64,000 nt of DNA from Neofusicoccum parvum (Eukaryota > Ascomycota > Dothideomycetes > Botryosphaeriales > Botryosphaeriaceae): the NCBI GenBank assembly GCA_020912385.1, contig CP087210.1, positions 1,612,001-1,676,000 of the forward strand. Reading direction: 5' to 3'. Below are positions 47,835-58,727 of this stretch, piece after piece. The stretch's first letter is position 1. Every line of letters begins with the position of its first letter. The position numbers and the translations under genes were made by a program. The notes beneath the pieces are model-generated. The model searched no databases, was not told the DNA's origin, and saw nothing but the letters and a program-made list of their open reading frames with translations.

Positions 47835-48914
47835 TCAAACCGCCAACACTGGCCTCGCGCTCTCCACCAAACGCTTCACCGAGACCTCCAAGCCCGTCCA
47901 CCCCTCCCTCCCCATCTCCTTCAGCAGCCCCTCCCCCCTCTGGTTCATCACCCTCGTCCTACACTCTCCCTCCCGCTCATCATCGCCCACCAACTCCCTC
48001 TCGGGAAAAAGCCCCCTCAACACCCTCAACACATCATTACTCCCAAACCTCCCGGCAAACGCAAAAACCCTCTCACCCGCCACATCCGCCTTCACCGCCA
48101 CCGCCACATGCACCCTCCCAACATCCTCCGCATCCACAAACCACTGCGGACGTACGCGCCTCCTCGCCGCGGCCACGGCCTCCTCGCCGCCTGCCAGCAG
48201 CGCGGCCGGGAAGCGCGCGGACGACGGCGTGCCCTGGCGGGCGGCGCACGGGATGGCGCCGAACACGGTGGCCACCAGCACGACGTTGAAGCGCCAGCGC
48301 GGCGCGCGCGCCCGCACCCACGCCCACGCCGCGCGCTCCTTCTCGACCATCGACGCGACGAAGACGGCGCGGCCGCGCGCGGCGGCGTCGGCGTACGAGG
48401 GTGCGTGCGCGGCCGCGACGGCCGCGTCGTTCCACGTGAACTGGTCGAGCGTGGGGGGCGGGGTGGCGTCGTCGTCGCTGGAGGGGGGGCACGCCTGCGG
48501 CTCCGAGACGGCCCAGCCGGAGCCGGTGAGGACGACGGACTTGATGGTGGGGGCGGCAGCGGCGGCGGCGAGGGGCGCGAGCGTCTGGGCCACGGCCAGC
48601 GGGATGTGGGCGTCCGGGTCGGTCTGGGTGAAGTCGGCGGCGGAGGTGGTGACGAGGAGGGCGGATGCCGACGCCAGCGCCGGCCCGTAGCTGGCGGCGT
48701 CGGTGAGGTCGGGGATCTCGACCAGCGAGAAGCGGCCGCCGCCGTGGCGCGCGGCGAAGTGGTCGAGCAGCCAGGCGCAGCGCGTGGCCGACCGCACCGT
48801 GCCGCGCACCGTGTAGCCGCGCAGCAGGAACTCGTTGGCCACGCTGCTGCCGATGAAGCCGTTGCAGCCGGTGACCACGACCGTCTCGCCAGGTTTGATG
48901 TCGAGGTTGAGCAT
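47835..48914 (-). CDS. Extended short-chain dehydrogenase/reductase lacking catalytic Tyr and Lys
   Basis: A single exon of 359 residues. The Rossmann signature TGCNGFIGSSVA (about 16-27) and the Arg-rich RGTVRSATR cofactor loop resemble dihydroflavonol-reductase or aldehyde-reductase relatives in fungi. Downstream strands IKSVVLTGSGWAVSEP and a substrate-domain WFVDAEDVGRVHVAV also fit. At the active site the usual YxxSKxxxE segment reads FVASMVEKERAAW, so Tyr is Phe185 and Lys is Met189. This suggests loss of, or change in, reductase activity. The third-position GC content is very high. The frame is intact over its full length, so it is not an obvious pseudogene. Confidence 0.85.
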   Translation of the reverse strand: MLNLDIKPGETVVVTGCNGFIGSSVANEFLLRGYTVRGTVRSATRCAWLLDHFAARHGGGRFSLVEIPDLTDAASYGPALASASALLVTTSAADFTQTDPDAHIPLAVAQTLAPLAAAAAAPTIKSVVLTGSGWAVSEPQACPPSSDDDATPPPTLDQFTWNDAAVAAAHAPSYADAAARGRAVFVASMVEKERAAWAWVRARAPRWRFNVVLVATVFGAIPCAARQGTPSSARFPAALLAGGEEAVAAARRRVRPQWFVDAEDVGRVHVAVAVKADVAGERVFAFAGRFGSNDVLRVLRGLFPERELVGDDEREGECRTRVMNQRGEGLLKEMGREGWTGLEVSVKRLVESARPVLAV

Positions 48915-49393
48915 GGCTGCTGTGGTTGGGTGCGCCTGGTGGGGTTTCAGAAGACGTCTGGGCTGCCTGAGTGGCTGGATTGGTACGTTGAGTGCGGTCT
49001 ATTTAGCTTGTGGGGACTCCCATACGCCTTACGGAAGGGAGAGGAGATCCGGAGGTGCGTTGACGTGGTATCCACGGGCAGTGATCTGCACTCCGTCCCC
49101 ATGAAATTTGAAGTGCCGGAGGGGACCTGCGTGGTGAATCCTGCTGAACCAGGATGCTGAACCAGGATGCTGACCTCAAGCATTTGGCAAGTCGCCGTCA
49201 ATCCAGGAGGTCGGTGCGTATCGGAACGTCAGTCATGGGTACGCGTGAGACCAGTGCGATTGGGATACACTTGCAGCTTGCGTCAGAAAAAGAAAAAGAC
49301 CCTGGAATGGGGGGTAGGAGCGTGAGGTGTTGGCAAACATGGGGTTTACGAGGTCGGTCCGGTAAGTCCTGTAACACACATGTATAGCTCCAG

Positions 49394-49476
49394 AAGTAGT
49401 TGAAGCATTGATCCGGATGCAAATGCGCAGTGAACGGGTAACAAAATCCATCCGGATCAATACCTCAAATACCCAT
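49394..49476. mobile_element. MITE-like inverted-repeat element, copy E
   Basis: Left arm AGTTGAAGCATTGATCCGGA; the right arm in reverse complement reads TTTGAGGTATTGATCCGGA. The total length is 83 bp. Both arms share GATCCGGATG, and the outer right end ACCCAT matches the ends of copies A and B. Differences between arms include G-to-A and C-to-T changes of the kind repeat-induced point mutation makes. Confidence 0.7.
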
Positions 49477-50412
49477 ATTCGACATGTAATGCATCCTGAA
49501 CCGACGTCGTACTATCGCGCCTGACCAATGTAGCCAGCACTCTGATAATAAGATATGCCAAGTCCTTGTGTAAGCTTGATTCCAAGAAAGTTTGGCTGGT
49601 TTCAAGGGCTGCAGAATCCCCTGTTACACCAAACCCCGCCCCTCCTGCAGCCACTGACGTTGGTGATAGGTTTATTGATAGTACTACACGCTTCTACTGG
49701 AACCCCGAACTTACATATGGTAGTCAGTAGCGTAGAAAGGTGCATGGACACTAATACAAGAAAGGAAGGAGGATCCGTGATTTCTGGAAGTCCGCTCAGT
49801 CGTAGTCCGAACGGACTTTCGGACAATGGTCTGACTTGCAGGATAATCTCAACGGATATGCACAGCGGCCCGAGCCGCCGGGTGGCTCTCGTGTCGGCTT
49901 AAGTTCTCAAAATATCGAATCTGTTGACTTTCCCTGCCTATAGACACGGTTAGTTTCGCAGGCAACAACCAACTGTCGCATTTAGGAGGAGATAACAGTA
50001 GTTGGTGGTTGCTACTTTATCTACTCAATAAGTCCAGCTGCGGCCGTTTTCATGCACTAAACTGAAGTAGATGACAAGGTCGTGTGAGAAGGTGTATGCA
50101 AGATCACGTCATCAGACAAGTAAGATACGGACACCGGAGGTTCCGAACAACGGACTCGGTGTTGATTGTCGCATAACACGACTTGACTCAAGAGTACCCT
50201 GGCGGTAGCAGACTCGTTGGACGGGAGCCGTAAAGCAGGACAATACTGCTGGGGATAACCTTGGCAATGACGTGGGATAAATGTGGCCGCCTGTATTCCC
50301 GAGTGTCCGACGGTTGGAGGCGTTGTAGGTGAATCCCGAACCACTGGACCGGAAAGATTTTGTAATCAGTGCATCACAACTTTGGAATTGTTGCTTTTTA
50401 TAAGTGGAGTGC

Positions 50413-50492
50413 ATGCAGAATTGAAGGGATTTCCGAGCAGCTTTGCATGCACTCTGAGGCACTCCTGCGTCCGGACGAAAGCTTCGACTCCG
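50413..50492. mobile_element. Degenerate MITE-like element, copy F
   Basis: The right arm in reverse complement reads GAGTCGAAGCTTTCGTCCGG, close to copies A and G. The left arm at 50415-50440 (GAATTGAAGGGATTTCC) is diverged. The 80-bp spacing matches other copies. An overlapping palindrome (GAGTGCATGC / GCATGCACTC, 50407-50454) adds further hairpin potential. Confidence 0.45.
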
Positions 50493-50667
50493 ACGTCGAG
50501 ACTTGATCTTGGACCATATCAGTGTTGAGAGGCGGTATACGCGTGAAGAATGCGGCCGTGACGTCTGTGCAGCAGATTTCTTTTAATTCGAGATTTTTAC
50601 TGGCGCTCAAATTGCTCCAATTGAAGTTTATATACAAGCTGAATCATCTCAAGCCAATCCTGTCACA

Positions 50668-52342
50668 TTACTCATCGCCGTACGTTACGAACGGGCTGAC
50701 CATGATCCCGTTCTCGATATTGTACTCTTCATAGGACGTGGTGCCCTGGAGGACTTCGTATCGCTGCATCGCACCACACGCATCGGTCGTGTTGCCGGTA
50801 GCATCTGCGTTCGTGCATACTCGGCCGAGCAAGCCTGCAATGCGCTGACCAACATCCCGACCCTCGAACCAGGCGCCATGCAAGAATCCGTAGTACTCTG
50901 CGGAGTTCGCCTCTCCAGCAAACCAGAGCCTGTCCAGGTTGGCCCGAAGGTTCTGGTGTCTTTCCAGCGTGGTGCCCACAGGCCAGTTGGAGTATGAGCC
51001 GAAGGCCCACGGCTCCTGGCTCCAGCGAGGATACATGACGTCGATCGGATCGGGAATGTCCTTGTCGGGAAACATGAGGCGGAGGACCTCCATGAGCTCG
51101 GCTGTGGTCTCCTCGACGGTTTGCTGCTCAATGCGGTACGATTCTTCCTCCACGACTGTTGCAAAGATAATGTTGCTGCCGGGAATGAATCCGTCGGTGG
51201 AGAGGGACTGCCAGACCGGATAGTAGCCACGGACGTCGGGATCAGCGTAGAGGAAGAACTGGGTGTCCGGGTCCCAGAAGGTCTCGTTGAATTGCATGAA
51301 GACCTTGGTGTAGGTCCCCATCTGAAAAGACTCAATGGCGGTCTTCTTCCAGTCCGGCAGCGGGGGGTCAAAAGCAACAACTTCATTCTGCAGAACTCCG
51401 ACGGAGAAGGTGCAGATGGCGTAGGCGGCAGAGATGCAGCTCCCGTCGTCGTTGTACACGGTGACGCCATCCGACGAGTACGTAATGTTTTCGACAACGG
51501 TGTTCAGCAGCAGGCGAGAGTCGTTGGCCTTGAGGAAGGTGCTCGCTTCGCCGAGGACGAAGGCGTTGAAACCGCGCTGGTCGAAGACGAAGTTGTTCGC
51601 CTCGCTGAACTGGTAGAAGGTGGCGTTGTAGCCCCAGATTCCTGCAGCGAAGCCACTCTGCTCGGGCGGGTAGGAGGTTTCCCAATCCCACTCCCACCAT
51701 TCCACAGCCTGAGCGGCCATGTTCTTCTTCGGCTTCCATCCCGCCAGACTGAAGCCCGCCCTGGTGCTCAAGTCTTGCAGGTTGTCAGTGACGATGTAGC
51801 CGGCATTCTGCTCCGCAATGGCATAGGCGTCCTCGAAGTCGTCAAGGAGGTAGGCGTAGTCGACATAGCCGGTCTCGTTGTAGGTCAGGATGGAGCTGTA
51901 GTTGGAGTATGTGTTTGTCACGTTGTATTTCTTGCCCAGCGTCCAGATGGGATTTTCAGGCCCGCCCTCGCTAACGAGTCCCTGGATCCAGTTTGCCCCG
52001 AGCTTGTCGACGCGGGTCAGCTTCGCTCCAGCCAGCAAACACGGGCTTCTTGGGGCTCACCTCGACAACATACGGCGACCCGTCGGGTTTTGAGCCAAAG
52101 GTGGTGTGGGCGACGCGGCCTCCGACGTAGGAATTCCGGTCAACGATGACGAAGTCCGAGATGGACTGGTTCGAGAGGGCCTGCGCAGCGGTGATGCCGG
52201 CCACACCGGCCCCGAGAACGGCGACGGTGGTCTTGCGGCATTGCTTGTCGTCGGCCCGGGCGTTCAATGCGGCGGCGGCGGCCGATCGCGAGCCCGCGAG
52301 AGCACACGACAAGGACAGGAACACGGATACCGAAGGCCGCAT
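50668..52342 (-). CDS. Secreted FAD-dependent amine (polyamine) oxidase
   Basis: Exons 52342-52061 and 52002-50668 with a 58-bp intron; 538 residues. A signal peptide opens the protein (MRPSVSVFLSLSCALAG). The FAD motif VAVLGAGVAGITAAQAL (Gly44-Gly49) is followed by the GG-R motif YVGGRVAH and, across the splice, YVVELGANWIQG. The C-terminal FAD-contacting segment is RLWFAGEANSAEYYGFLHGAW. This layout matches polyamine oxidases, which oxidise spermine or spermidine and release hydrogen peroxide. Many N-glycosylation sequons (NVT, NYS, NET, NAT) agree with an extracellular location. Intact; the exact amine is not predictable. Confidence 0.92.
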
Positions 52343-52403
52343 TGTGAAAGACGCTCAATGCACCGGTCGGCGGGCTGGCCACGGCCCCCAGACTCGCGGG
52401 GGG

Positions 52404-52410
52404 TTTTATA
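52404..52410 (-). promoter_or_regulatory. TATA box of the amine oxidase gene
   Basis: TATAAAA on the minus strand, about 62 bp upstream of the start codon at 52342, within GC-rich sequence. Confidence 0.55.
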
Positions 52411-53532
52411 GCAGGCGCTGGAGCTCCAGGCTGCGATAAGCGGTTGGAGCTGCGTATGCACACGCTCCGGCAGCGCGGGTGATTGCGATAGCCGCTCGAG
52501 ACTAGGCCGTGGATAGCAGGCCGACGCCGACGACACCTGGCGGGCGGAGAAAAACACCAGTACCTTGCATCAGTGCGGAGATAACAGGTCCTTTCGGGCA
52601 GTCGCATGCGACGGCAGGCGGAGGCGCAGGCTTGCCATCCGGGCGATGAAAGCTTGAGGCGGCCGAGTCAGCGCGCGGGGTTTCGGCAGCGCCGCCCTTC
52701 CCGGAGTCATGGCCTTGATTGCACTCCACGCGCTCCGTCCCGCTGCGAAGCACGTAGTAATGCGAATGATAACAGATACCGCCGCCCGCCCGAGCGCCCG
52801 TGCCGCCGCTCCTGTCCGCCTTCCCATCGCCGCCCCGAGTCCACCGCACAAGCAGCTTTCGCTTTGAGCGAGTTGAGCGCCTTCTCCGGCGCTTGCACGA
52901 GGAGCCGGTCTTTGCTTCCAGACATCCACCACAAGGCGGGAGAAGAAAAAGCACGAGCAGAGAAGCAACTCCGACCTCCGCTGAGCACTGTCTCACCACA
53001 AAGCCAGCCTTCCTCCGCCGGACTCCTCTCAACACAGTGAACGGAACCAGCCTTAGCCACCTTCGGGGCTAAGGTCGGCCACCTACCCTCTCGGCTGAGC
53101 TTCAACACGTTCTCCGCCTTCTCCGCATTGTTTCCATGCACACGACACACCTCCGATCTGTCCTGTCCCCGTGGCAGATCCTTGCATTGACATGTCGTGC
53201 ATGAGATGGCAGGACGGTGCTTCACCTGTTCGGGCATGGCGTGCTGTCGCTTGTAGGGCAGCTTGCAATCCGAATGCCCTGCTAACTCGACGAGGCAAGT
53301 ACATGCGAAAGCTCCCATCCGCAGGCACAATGCAAGAGCAACCTGCTTATCAACAGGAGTCCTTGGCCAGAGATTATCGGTGGAGGTTCACTAATCGACT
53401 GGAGGTCCTGGATAGATGAGAAATGCTCTGAGGGCCTCGGCTCTCTATGAACATCTGATGAAGTCCTCTCCGGATCCAAGACACGAACGCCGCAGAGGAC
53501 TTAATCTTCAGTGGCTTTGGTCTAGCACTTCT

Positions 53533-53612
53533 GTGTGAAGTTGAAGCTTTCGTCCAGATGGGCCTGAATAATTTCCTGCTGCACCTTTCGTTCAAACACA
53601 CTTCGACTCCCC
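53533..53612. mobile_element. Degenerate MITE-like element, copy G
   Basis: Left arm GAAGTTGAAGCTTTCGTCCA. The right arm in reverse complement begins GGAGTCGAAG and is otherwise diverged. The 80-bp length fits the family. Confidence 0.45.
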
Positions 53613-54169
53613 ACGTGGAGGGAATTGTTGCAGAGCTTTCTGGGCTGAATCCGTCTTTGATCGTGGGCATCGTTCATTACCTGGAACGGACATTCACCTT
53701 TCGTCCATGCCACCAAAGATTGCAATCTCACCTGCCAATGCGTTGTAGCACACTGGTGAGTGCTGTATCCAATATTTCCAAACTCTCCCGTAACAACCGC
53801 GCCAAGAGCGAGAGGATGATTGTGCTGACAGGAGTATCGGAGCGATCTTGGACTGTAGAAAACCTGCATTTCAGCAGCCCTTTCCAAGCACGTGCCCGTT
53901 ACTTCAGGCTACTCAACAAGTGCTTGTGGGAATGGCCGTTGAGATCGAGGCGTGAAACGAGAAGGACAGCCTTGATACAAGGCGCGCAAGGCGACAAAGA
54001 ACTCACGTCATGTTCCGAGGATGCACCTTCTTTCAGGAAGCGTCTGTTGGAAATAACCAAGATTGAGATGGTCATGCGGGTCTTCCTGAGCCAAGCCCGA
54101 AGCTACACAGTGATGATGCAGCCGTTGGCTCCTGCTCCACCGTCCGACCCAAAGCCCTGCCTGGCCGCC

Positions 54170-54248
54170 TGGAGTCCAAGCATTCATCCGAACGCACGTG
54201 TGAGTAGAAACCTGTAAGAAATCTATCTGGGCGAATGCCTCAACGCCG
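54170..54248. mobile_element. MITE-like element, copy H
   Basis: Left arm GGAGTCCAAGCATTCATCCG; the right arm in reverse complement is GCGTTGAGGCATTCGCCCAG. The total length is 79 bp. The arms differ at several positions, mostly transitions. Confidence 0.55.
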
Positions 54249-55784
54249 TTGAAGCTGTGGTCGTCGGGAGCAGTCCTCTTCAGGCGTTGACTGAAGTATC
54301 CCTCCGTACATGACTCCTCGCACTGGGGCTTGGCCGCATCACCTCCGAGCATTTCATGCCCGCTCACGTCATAGAAAGAAATGCTCTATCATCGGTTTCA
54401 CGTCGTCTTAGATCGTAGTATGTTTACGCCACCCTCGCCTTTAAGCTTCATCTTATCCTGGGCATTGCCAAAAATACGAAGAAGCCGAAACCGTGTTTCA
54501 ACCTGATGCCGTCGGTCAGGTTCGTCAAGACTAGTCCCGCCATTTACCAATATCGTCGAGGCTCTTCCGAGAACGGCTTACTTCGATAAACCGGCAGAGG
54601 CGCGCCTTCCTTCGAAAGGCATAGATACTGGTTTCGCCCCCAAATGACGGCGAAGTGCGATACGTGGTCGGAGCCGTCCTCACGGGTCATTGCACCGGGC
54701 CGTCCATAGCGCCCAAGCGGAGGGCTTGCCGTCACTCGGCACTTTCCCACCGCACCGTTGTCCGGGAACTTTCTCGAGGGAAGATCTTCACCACCCCTGC
54801 CGGCTCGACCAACTCGGGCCAATCAGCGCAGGCATGGACGCCGGTCCTGCGAATTCCGCCTATGAGGACGGCACCGGCGTCGGCTGGGAGTTGAAACCGC
54901 AGATCGACTCGCACTGCGAGCTGGAGCATCGATAGCCCCAAAGGAGCCGTATCAGCTGGGGCATTGCCGGAAGGGGAAGCGGGCTTGCGTCCCCCGCACA
55001 GATAGAGATAGCCAAGGGAGGCTCTCACGCGATCGGCCGCGTGATTGGATCCTGGGCAGCCGCAGGAGGAGCTATTCATGGACGGCAGCAGCAAAACGAG
55101 GTTCCATTGGGCTGAAGATCATGCTTAGGCGAAGGAAATAATGTTCAAGACAGTGTGGGGCCTCGCCTGCATGAGTGGAGCGGCACGCACATCTAATCCC
55201 GGAAACAGCAGCAGGGACGCGGCCGGCTGCGACCCCAAGGCAGCCGCACCGGGCGAGGTCGAGCAGGGTCGCACTGGCGGGTGGCCGAGGGTCGCAGCGG
55301 GCGGCGGGGCGGGCGGCCCAGGGCGCGGCGGCGCGGCGGCCGTCTCGCAGGCGCAGGCGCAGGCGCGCGGCGGAGGGTGCAGGGCGAGGTTGCAGCACGC
55401 CGGGTCAGGCGGAATGGCAAGCGAACGCACGATAGATAAATGCATCGCGCTGCTGGGCGGCGTGGAGGAGCGGCGCGCGTTATTTGCCGGGATCTCGTAT
55501 CACGCACGTGCAGGGGCGCTATTTATAGGCCAGGGCTGGCGGGCCCGGGATGGCAGGGGCCCGGGGCAGCCCATCGCCCTCGCAGGCCCGCACGCCCACA
55601 CGCTGCCCGCGACTCCACAGTCGCACTGCTGCTTGTGCGCAGGTGAGTGACGCCCGCCGCCCGCTGAACACCTGCCGCCACCCCCCGGATCTATAATGCT
55701 CCTGTCCGGGCAGGCCTCCCGCGCGCGCCCCAGGAGCGACCGCCCACGGTGAAGCCCGCTGCCACCATGCCCTGCTGATGCGCA

Positions 55785-58727
55785 ATGGAACGCGTAACCC
55801 ACGGCGACGACGCCGACGAAGACGATCTGTACAGCGCGCCGCCGCGCCGCCCGCTGGCCGGCCATGACCACGACGCGCCTGCCCGCCCGGAGCAGCCTCT
55901 GCACGACCGCGCGACGCCCCCCTCGCCGCCGCTGTCGACCGCCGCCCGCTCGTCGGCCAGCTACACGGCCACCACCGCCCGCAGCGTCGCCTCCACCACT
56001 CTCTCCACGCTGGCCACCTCCTCGCACGCGTCGAACATGAGCCATGCCGACTCCAAGGACGCCGCAACCCTGCGCGCCCGCCAGGGCCAGCACCCGCGCC
56101 CCAACGTCACCCTCCTCAACCTCGTGTCCGACACCGCGACCTCCTCAGCCTTGCCGCAGCCGTTTGGCTTCTCCATATCACGCAACGGTCGCATGATCGC
56201 TGTTTTCAGCACCAAGAACATCTGGCTGGTGCGTGCCGACAAGCTGCCCCGCACCTTCATGAGGACCTTGGAGGTTCGCCGGAAACCCCTCGCCGTCGAG
56301 GTTCTGGACGACGGGAGCTTGCTGGCCGTGCTGTCGAGTGCGCACAAGGTCGACCTGTACAGGCTGCAGGCCGGAGACGCCCCGGGCCTTGAGAAGGTCA
56401 AGAGCGTCATCCTGACCGTCGACGCCTGCACCATCGCCTTGTCTCCCGACGGCATGGTCCTGGCAACCGGCTACCAATACGGAATTGAGCTTGTGTCGTT
56501 GGCGGAGAAGGCCTCCGAGCATGACAGGCGGTCCGTGAACTGCGACCCCATGGATCACCTTGCCTTCTCAGACGACGGACGGACATTGCTTGCCACCACC
56601 TCCGCGAGGCTTCCCCGCGCCACCACCGTCTTCTCCGTCCACGGCGCTTTTGATGGCCCCTTCACCGAGGATAGCGAACTGATTCCGCAGGAGTGTCACG
56701 TTGCATGGACCAGGCAGATCCTCTTTCCCGAAAAGGCCATCACGGCCAAACAGGCGCTGCTGCTCCCTGACACCATCACGGGACAGGTCAATGAACTTTT
56801 TGCCTTTGATGCTGAAGAAGACTCCTGGGGCATCTATGATCTTGCTGGAGTGCAATTCGTCGAGACCAAGGAACCCCCTCCTGAGGTTGGGCGGTTCATG
56901 AGAGCCGAGTCTCTGGAAGACGCTCTCCCGACTGTTTCTCCCGCTGCGGATCATGTTGCTGTCGCTGTCAGGCAACGCGATTCGAATTCTATCTGGCTGT
57001 ACAGGTTACCAGATAGCTACGAATCCAATGCTCCGGTGTACAGAGACTTGGGCCAGCACTCTGAACATCACACTCCTGTTGCCCCATGTGCTTGTATCCC
57101 AGTTTACAGACCCGAGGAGACATCCTCCCAGGACATATCTGCCATGCGCTGGCTATCAGACCCTCCAGAAGGGAACATTGAAAGGCTGCTTGCTGTTGGC
57201 AACGTTGTGTGGAACACAACTCCTGATACCCCGATAATGCCCGGAGAGACAGCGAAAACCACGGGCATGCTGATCATGATGGACTTTGATTTCAATCAAG
57301 GCTCTGACCCTTGCGGCCAGCCAGACAGCACGGTCAAGATAGAGATCGATCTGGACGAGACACTTCCTGGAGAGAAGCTGCCTGAGGACGACATTGATTT
57401 TGAAAGGGAAGTTGAGCTAGTGCGGACTCGGACCGTAGCGCAGAGACGGGGTGAGGCCGCTAGAGCTGCGCAAAGGAACAATTTGCTGCGCTCGTCAACC
57501 ACCACCAGCCCTGTGTCGGCCAGTCGAAACCGTGTCCCTAGCCCACTGAGTGCCCAGGTTCGAAATGATGAGACCCAGGCTGCCTTTGAAGAACCGTATT
57601 CACACGGGCAGCCACGGTCGCAGATGTCGCTGAATCGAGCTGCAACTGTTGCTGCACCTGCGAATCGAAGGCATCTTCGTGCATTACCAGACCGGCCATT
57701 GGAGTACAGACGTGCAGACGGGCTACGTGAAATACCTCACGAGAGCGACGCGGATAACTGGGTGCCTCCTCCACCACCATACACGGAAAACGCAGATCCT
57801 CCAGGCCCAGGTGCGATGAGCATCAGCCTCAGTCATCCTATGGGTGTCTCTCTCCCAACAATCCCGCAATCCCCTCCGGCACAGCACACGTCTCTTCCTC
57901 GACTCCAGATCCCTACCATCACTCAAACCGCGGTGGCCAACACATTCAACCACTCTGCTCCTCCGGAGCGGCAAGATGCTGGTTCTTCATCTGGTTTTAT
58001 GCCTACATTCCACAACAACCCGCACTCTGCCCATCCTGTCCAGCAGCAGCCGAACGGCACCTCCCGCTACTCTCACCCATCCGGCCGTTCAGCTCCTCGC
58101 CCGTCAGCGTCACGCCATCATACAAGTCCGACCCGGCCGTCGACTTCTCCTCCGCCAACACAAGCGTATTTCCAATTCTCCCACGTCCCAGCATCCGCGC
58201 ACCCTTCCTACCCTCAAGCGCAACATTTCTCACGCCCCAGCCCGGAGCCATCCGCCTACCAAGCCACGACCCGCGCGCTCCATTCCCAAATGCACTCGCA
58301 ACCGCCCCCACCACCACCGCCACAGCAGCAGCAGCAGCGCGGCATCCACGCCCCTACAGAAACGCCACCATCCCCCACCTCACTCCAACTCGAAGCCCTT
58401 CGCCGCCGCGACAGTGTCCCCACGCCCGGCCCTCCCCGTGCCGCTCTCGGTGCCCTTGGTGTCAACGCGCGCGCTGCGCAGAGCGCCGACGACCTGCGCG
58501 CCCGCAATAACCGGAGCAGCAATGGTAGGCGCCGCGGCGACCGGTCCAATCTGTCCCGTCTGGCGACTATCCGCAGCACCAATTCGGGAGGCAGCTCGGG
58601 GCGGCGCGCCAGCAGCGCGCCCAACCTGGCCGAGATCAACGCGCGCGAGCGGGAGAAGGATCGGCATGGCGGCGAGCGGGACCGCATGAGGGATGGGATG
58701 CGGAAGTTGAGGTGCACGGTCATGTGA
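55785..58727 (+). CDS. Large fungal protein with N-terminal propeller-like domain, disordered C-terminus and CAAX box
   Basis: A single open frame of 980 residues. Residues 1-100 are disordered. Residues 105-480 have WD/propeller-like repeats (FGFSISRNGRMIAVFSTKNI, VEVLDDGSLLAVLSS, TIALSPDGMVLATGYQYGIE, HLAFSDDGRTLLATTS). I recall such an uncharacterised fungal domain, possibly DUF7165, but am not certain. Residues 540-980 are Pro/Ser/Gln-rich and disordered, with a PPPPPY segment that fits a PPxY WW-binding motif near 680. The C-terminus is basic and ends in KLRCTVM, a CaaX box whose Met would favour farnesylation. That predicts membrane attachment. Function unknown; the gene lies downstream of a long GC-rich leader. 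Confidence 0.87.
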   Translation: MERVTHGDDADEDDLYSAPPRRPLAGHDHDAPARPEQPLHDRATPPSPPLSTAARSSASYTATTARSVASTTLSTLATSSHASNMSHADSKDAATLRARQGQHPRPNVTLLNLVSDTATSSALPQPFGFSISRNGRMIAVFSTKNIWLVRADKLPRTFMRTLEVRRKPLAVEVLDDGSLLAVLSSAHKVDLYRLQAGDAPGLEKVKSVILTVDACTIALSPDGMVLATGYQYGIELVSLAEKASEHDRRSVNCDPMDHLAFSDDGRTLLATTSARLPRATTVFSVHGAFDGPFTEDSELIPQECHVAWTRQILFPEKAITAKQALLLPDTITGQVNELFAFDAEEDSWGIYDLAGVQFVETKEPPPEVGRFMRAESLEDALPTVSPAADHVAVAVRQRDSNSIWLYRLPDSYESNAPVYRDLGQHSEHHTPVAPCACIPVYRPEETSSQDISAMRWLSDPPEGNIERLLAVGNVVWNTTPDTPIMPGETAKTTGMLIMMDFDFNQGSDPCGQPDSTVKIEIDLDETLPGEKLPEDDIDFEREVELVRTRTVAQRRGEAARAAQRNNLLRSSTTTSPVSASRNRVPSPLSAQVRNDETQAAFEEPYSHGQPRSQMSLNRAATVAAPANRRHLRALPDRPLEYRRADGLREIPHESDADNWVPPPPPYTENADPPGPGAMSISLSHPMGVSLPTIPQSPPAQHTSLPRLQIPTITQTAVANTFNHSAPPERQDAGSSSGFMPTFHNNPHSAHPVQQQPNGTSRYSHPSGRSAPRPSASRHHTSPTRPSTSPPPTQAYFQFSHVPASAHPSYPQAQHFSRPSPEPSAYQATTRALHSQMHSQPPPPPPPQQQQQRGIHAPTETPPSPTSLQLEALRRRDSVPTPGPPRAALGALGVNARAAQSADDLRARNNRSSNGRRRGDRSNLSRLATIRSTNSGGSSGRRASSAPNLAEINAREREKDRHGGERDRMRDGMRKLRCTVM

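Larger units (their letters stand above)
48915..50667. other. AT-richer gene-free stretch with two MITE-like elements
   Basis: Contains the elements at 49394-49476 and 50413-50492. Frames are short and domain-free. A direct duplication GCTGAACCAGGAT occurs at about 49,142-49,170. Confidence 0.5.
52343..55784. other. Gene-free 3.4-kb divergent intergenic region with two MITE-like elements
   Basis: Separates the divergent amine oxidase and 980-residue protein genes. Contains elements at 53533-53612 and 54170-54248. The last kilobase is strongly GC-rich and probably holds the promoter and leader of the large gene. Multiple frames on both strands lack domains. Confidence 0.5.

Noticed and set aside
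48108..49160. 350-codon plus-strand frame opposite the reductase
   Set aside because: Antisense shadow caused by the extreme third-position GC content of the reductase gene.
55500..56093. Minus-strand frames opposite the start of the 980-residue protein
   Set aside because: Gly/Arg/Ala-rich shadows of a GC-rich coding region without domains.
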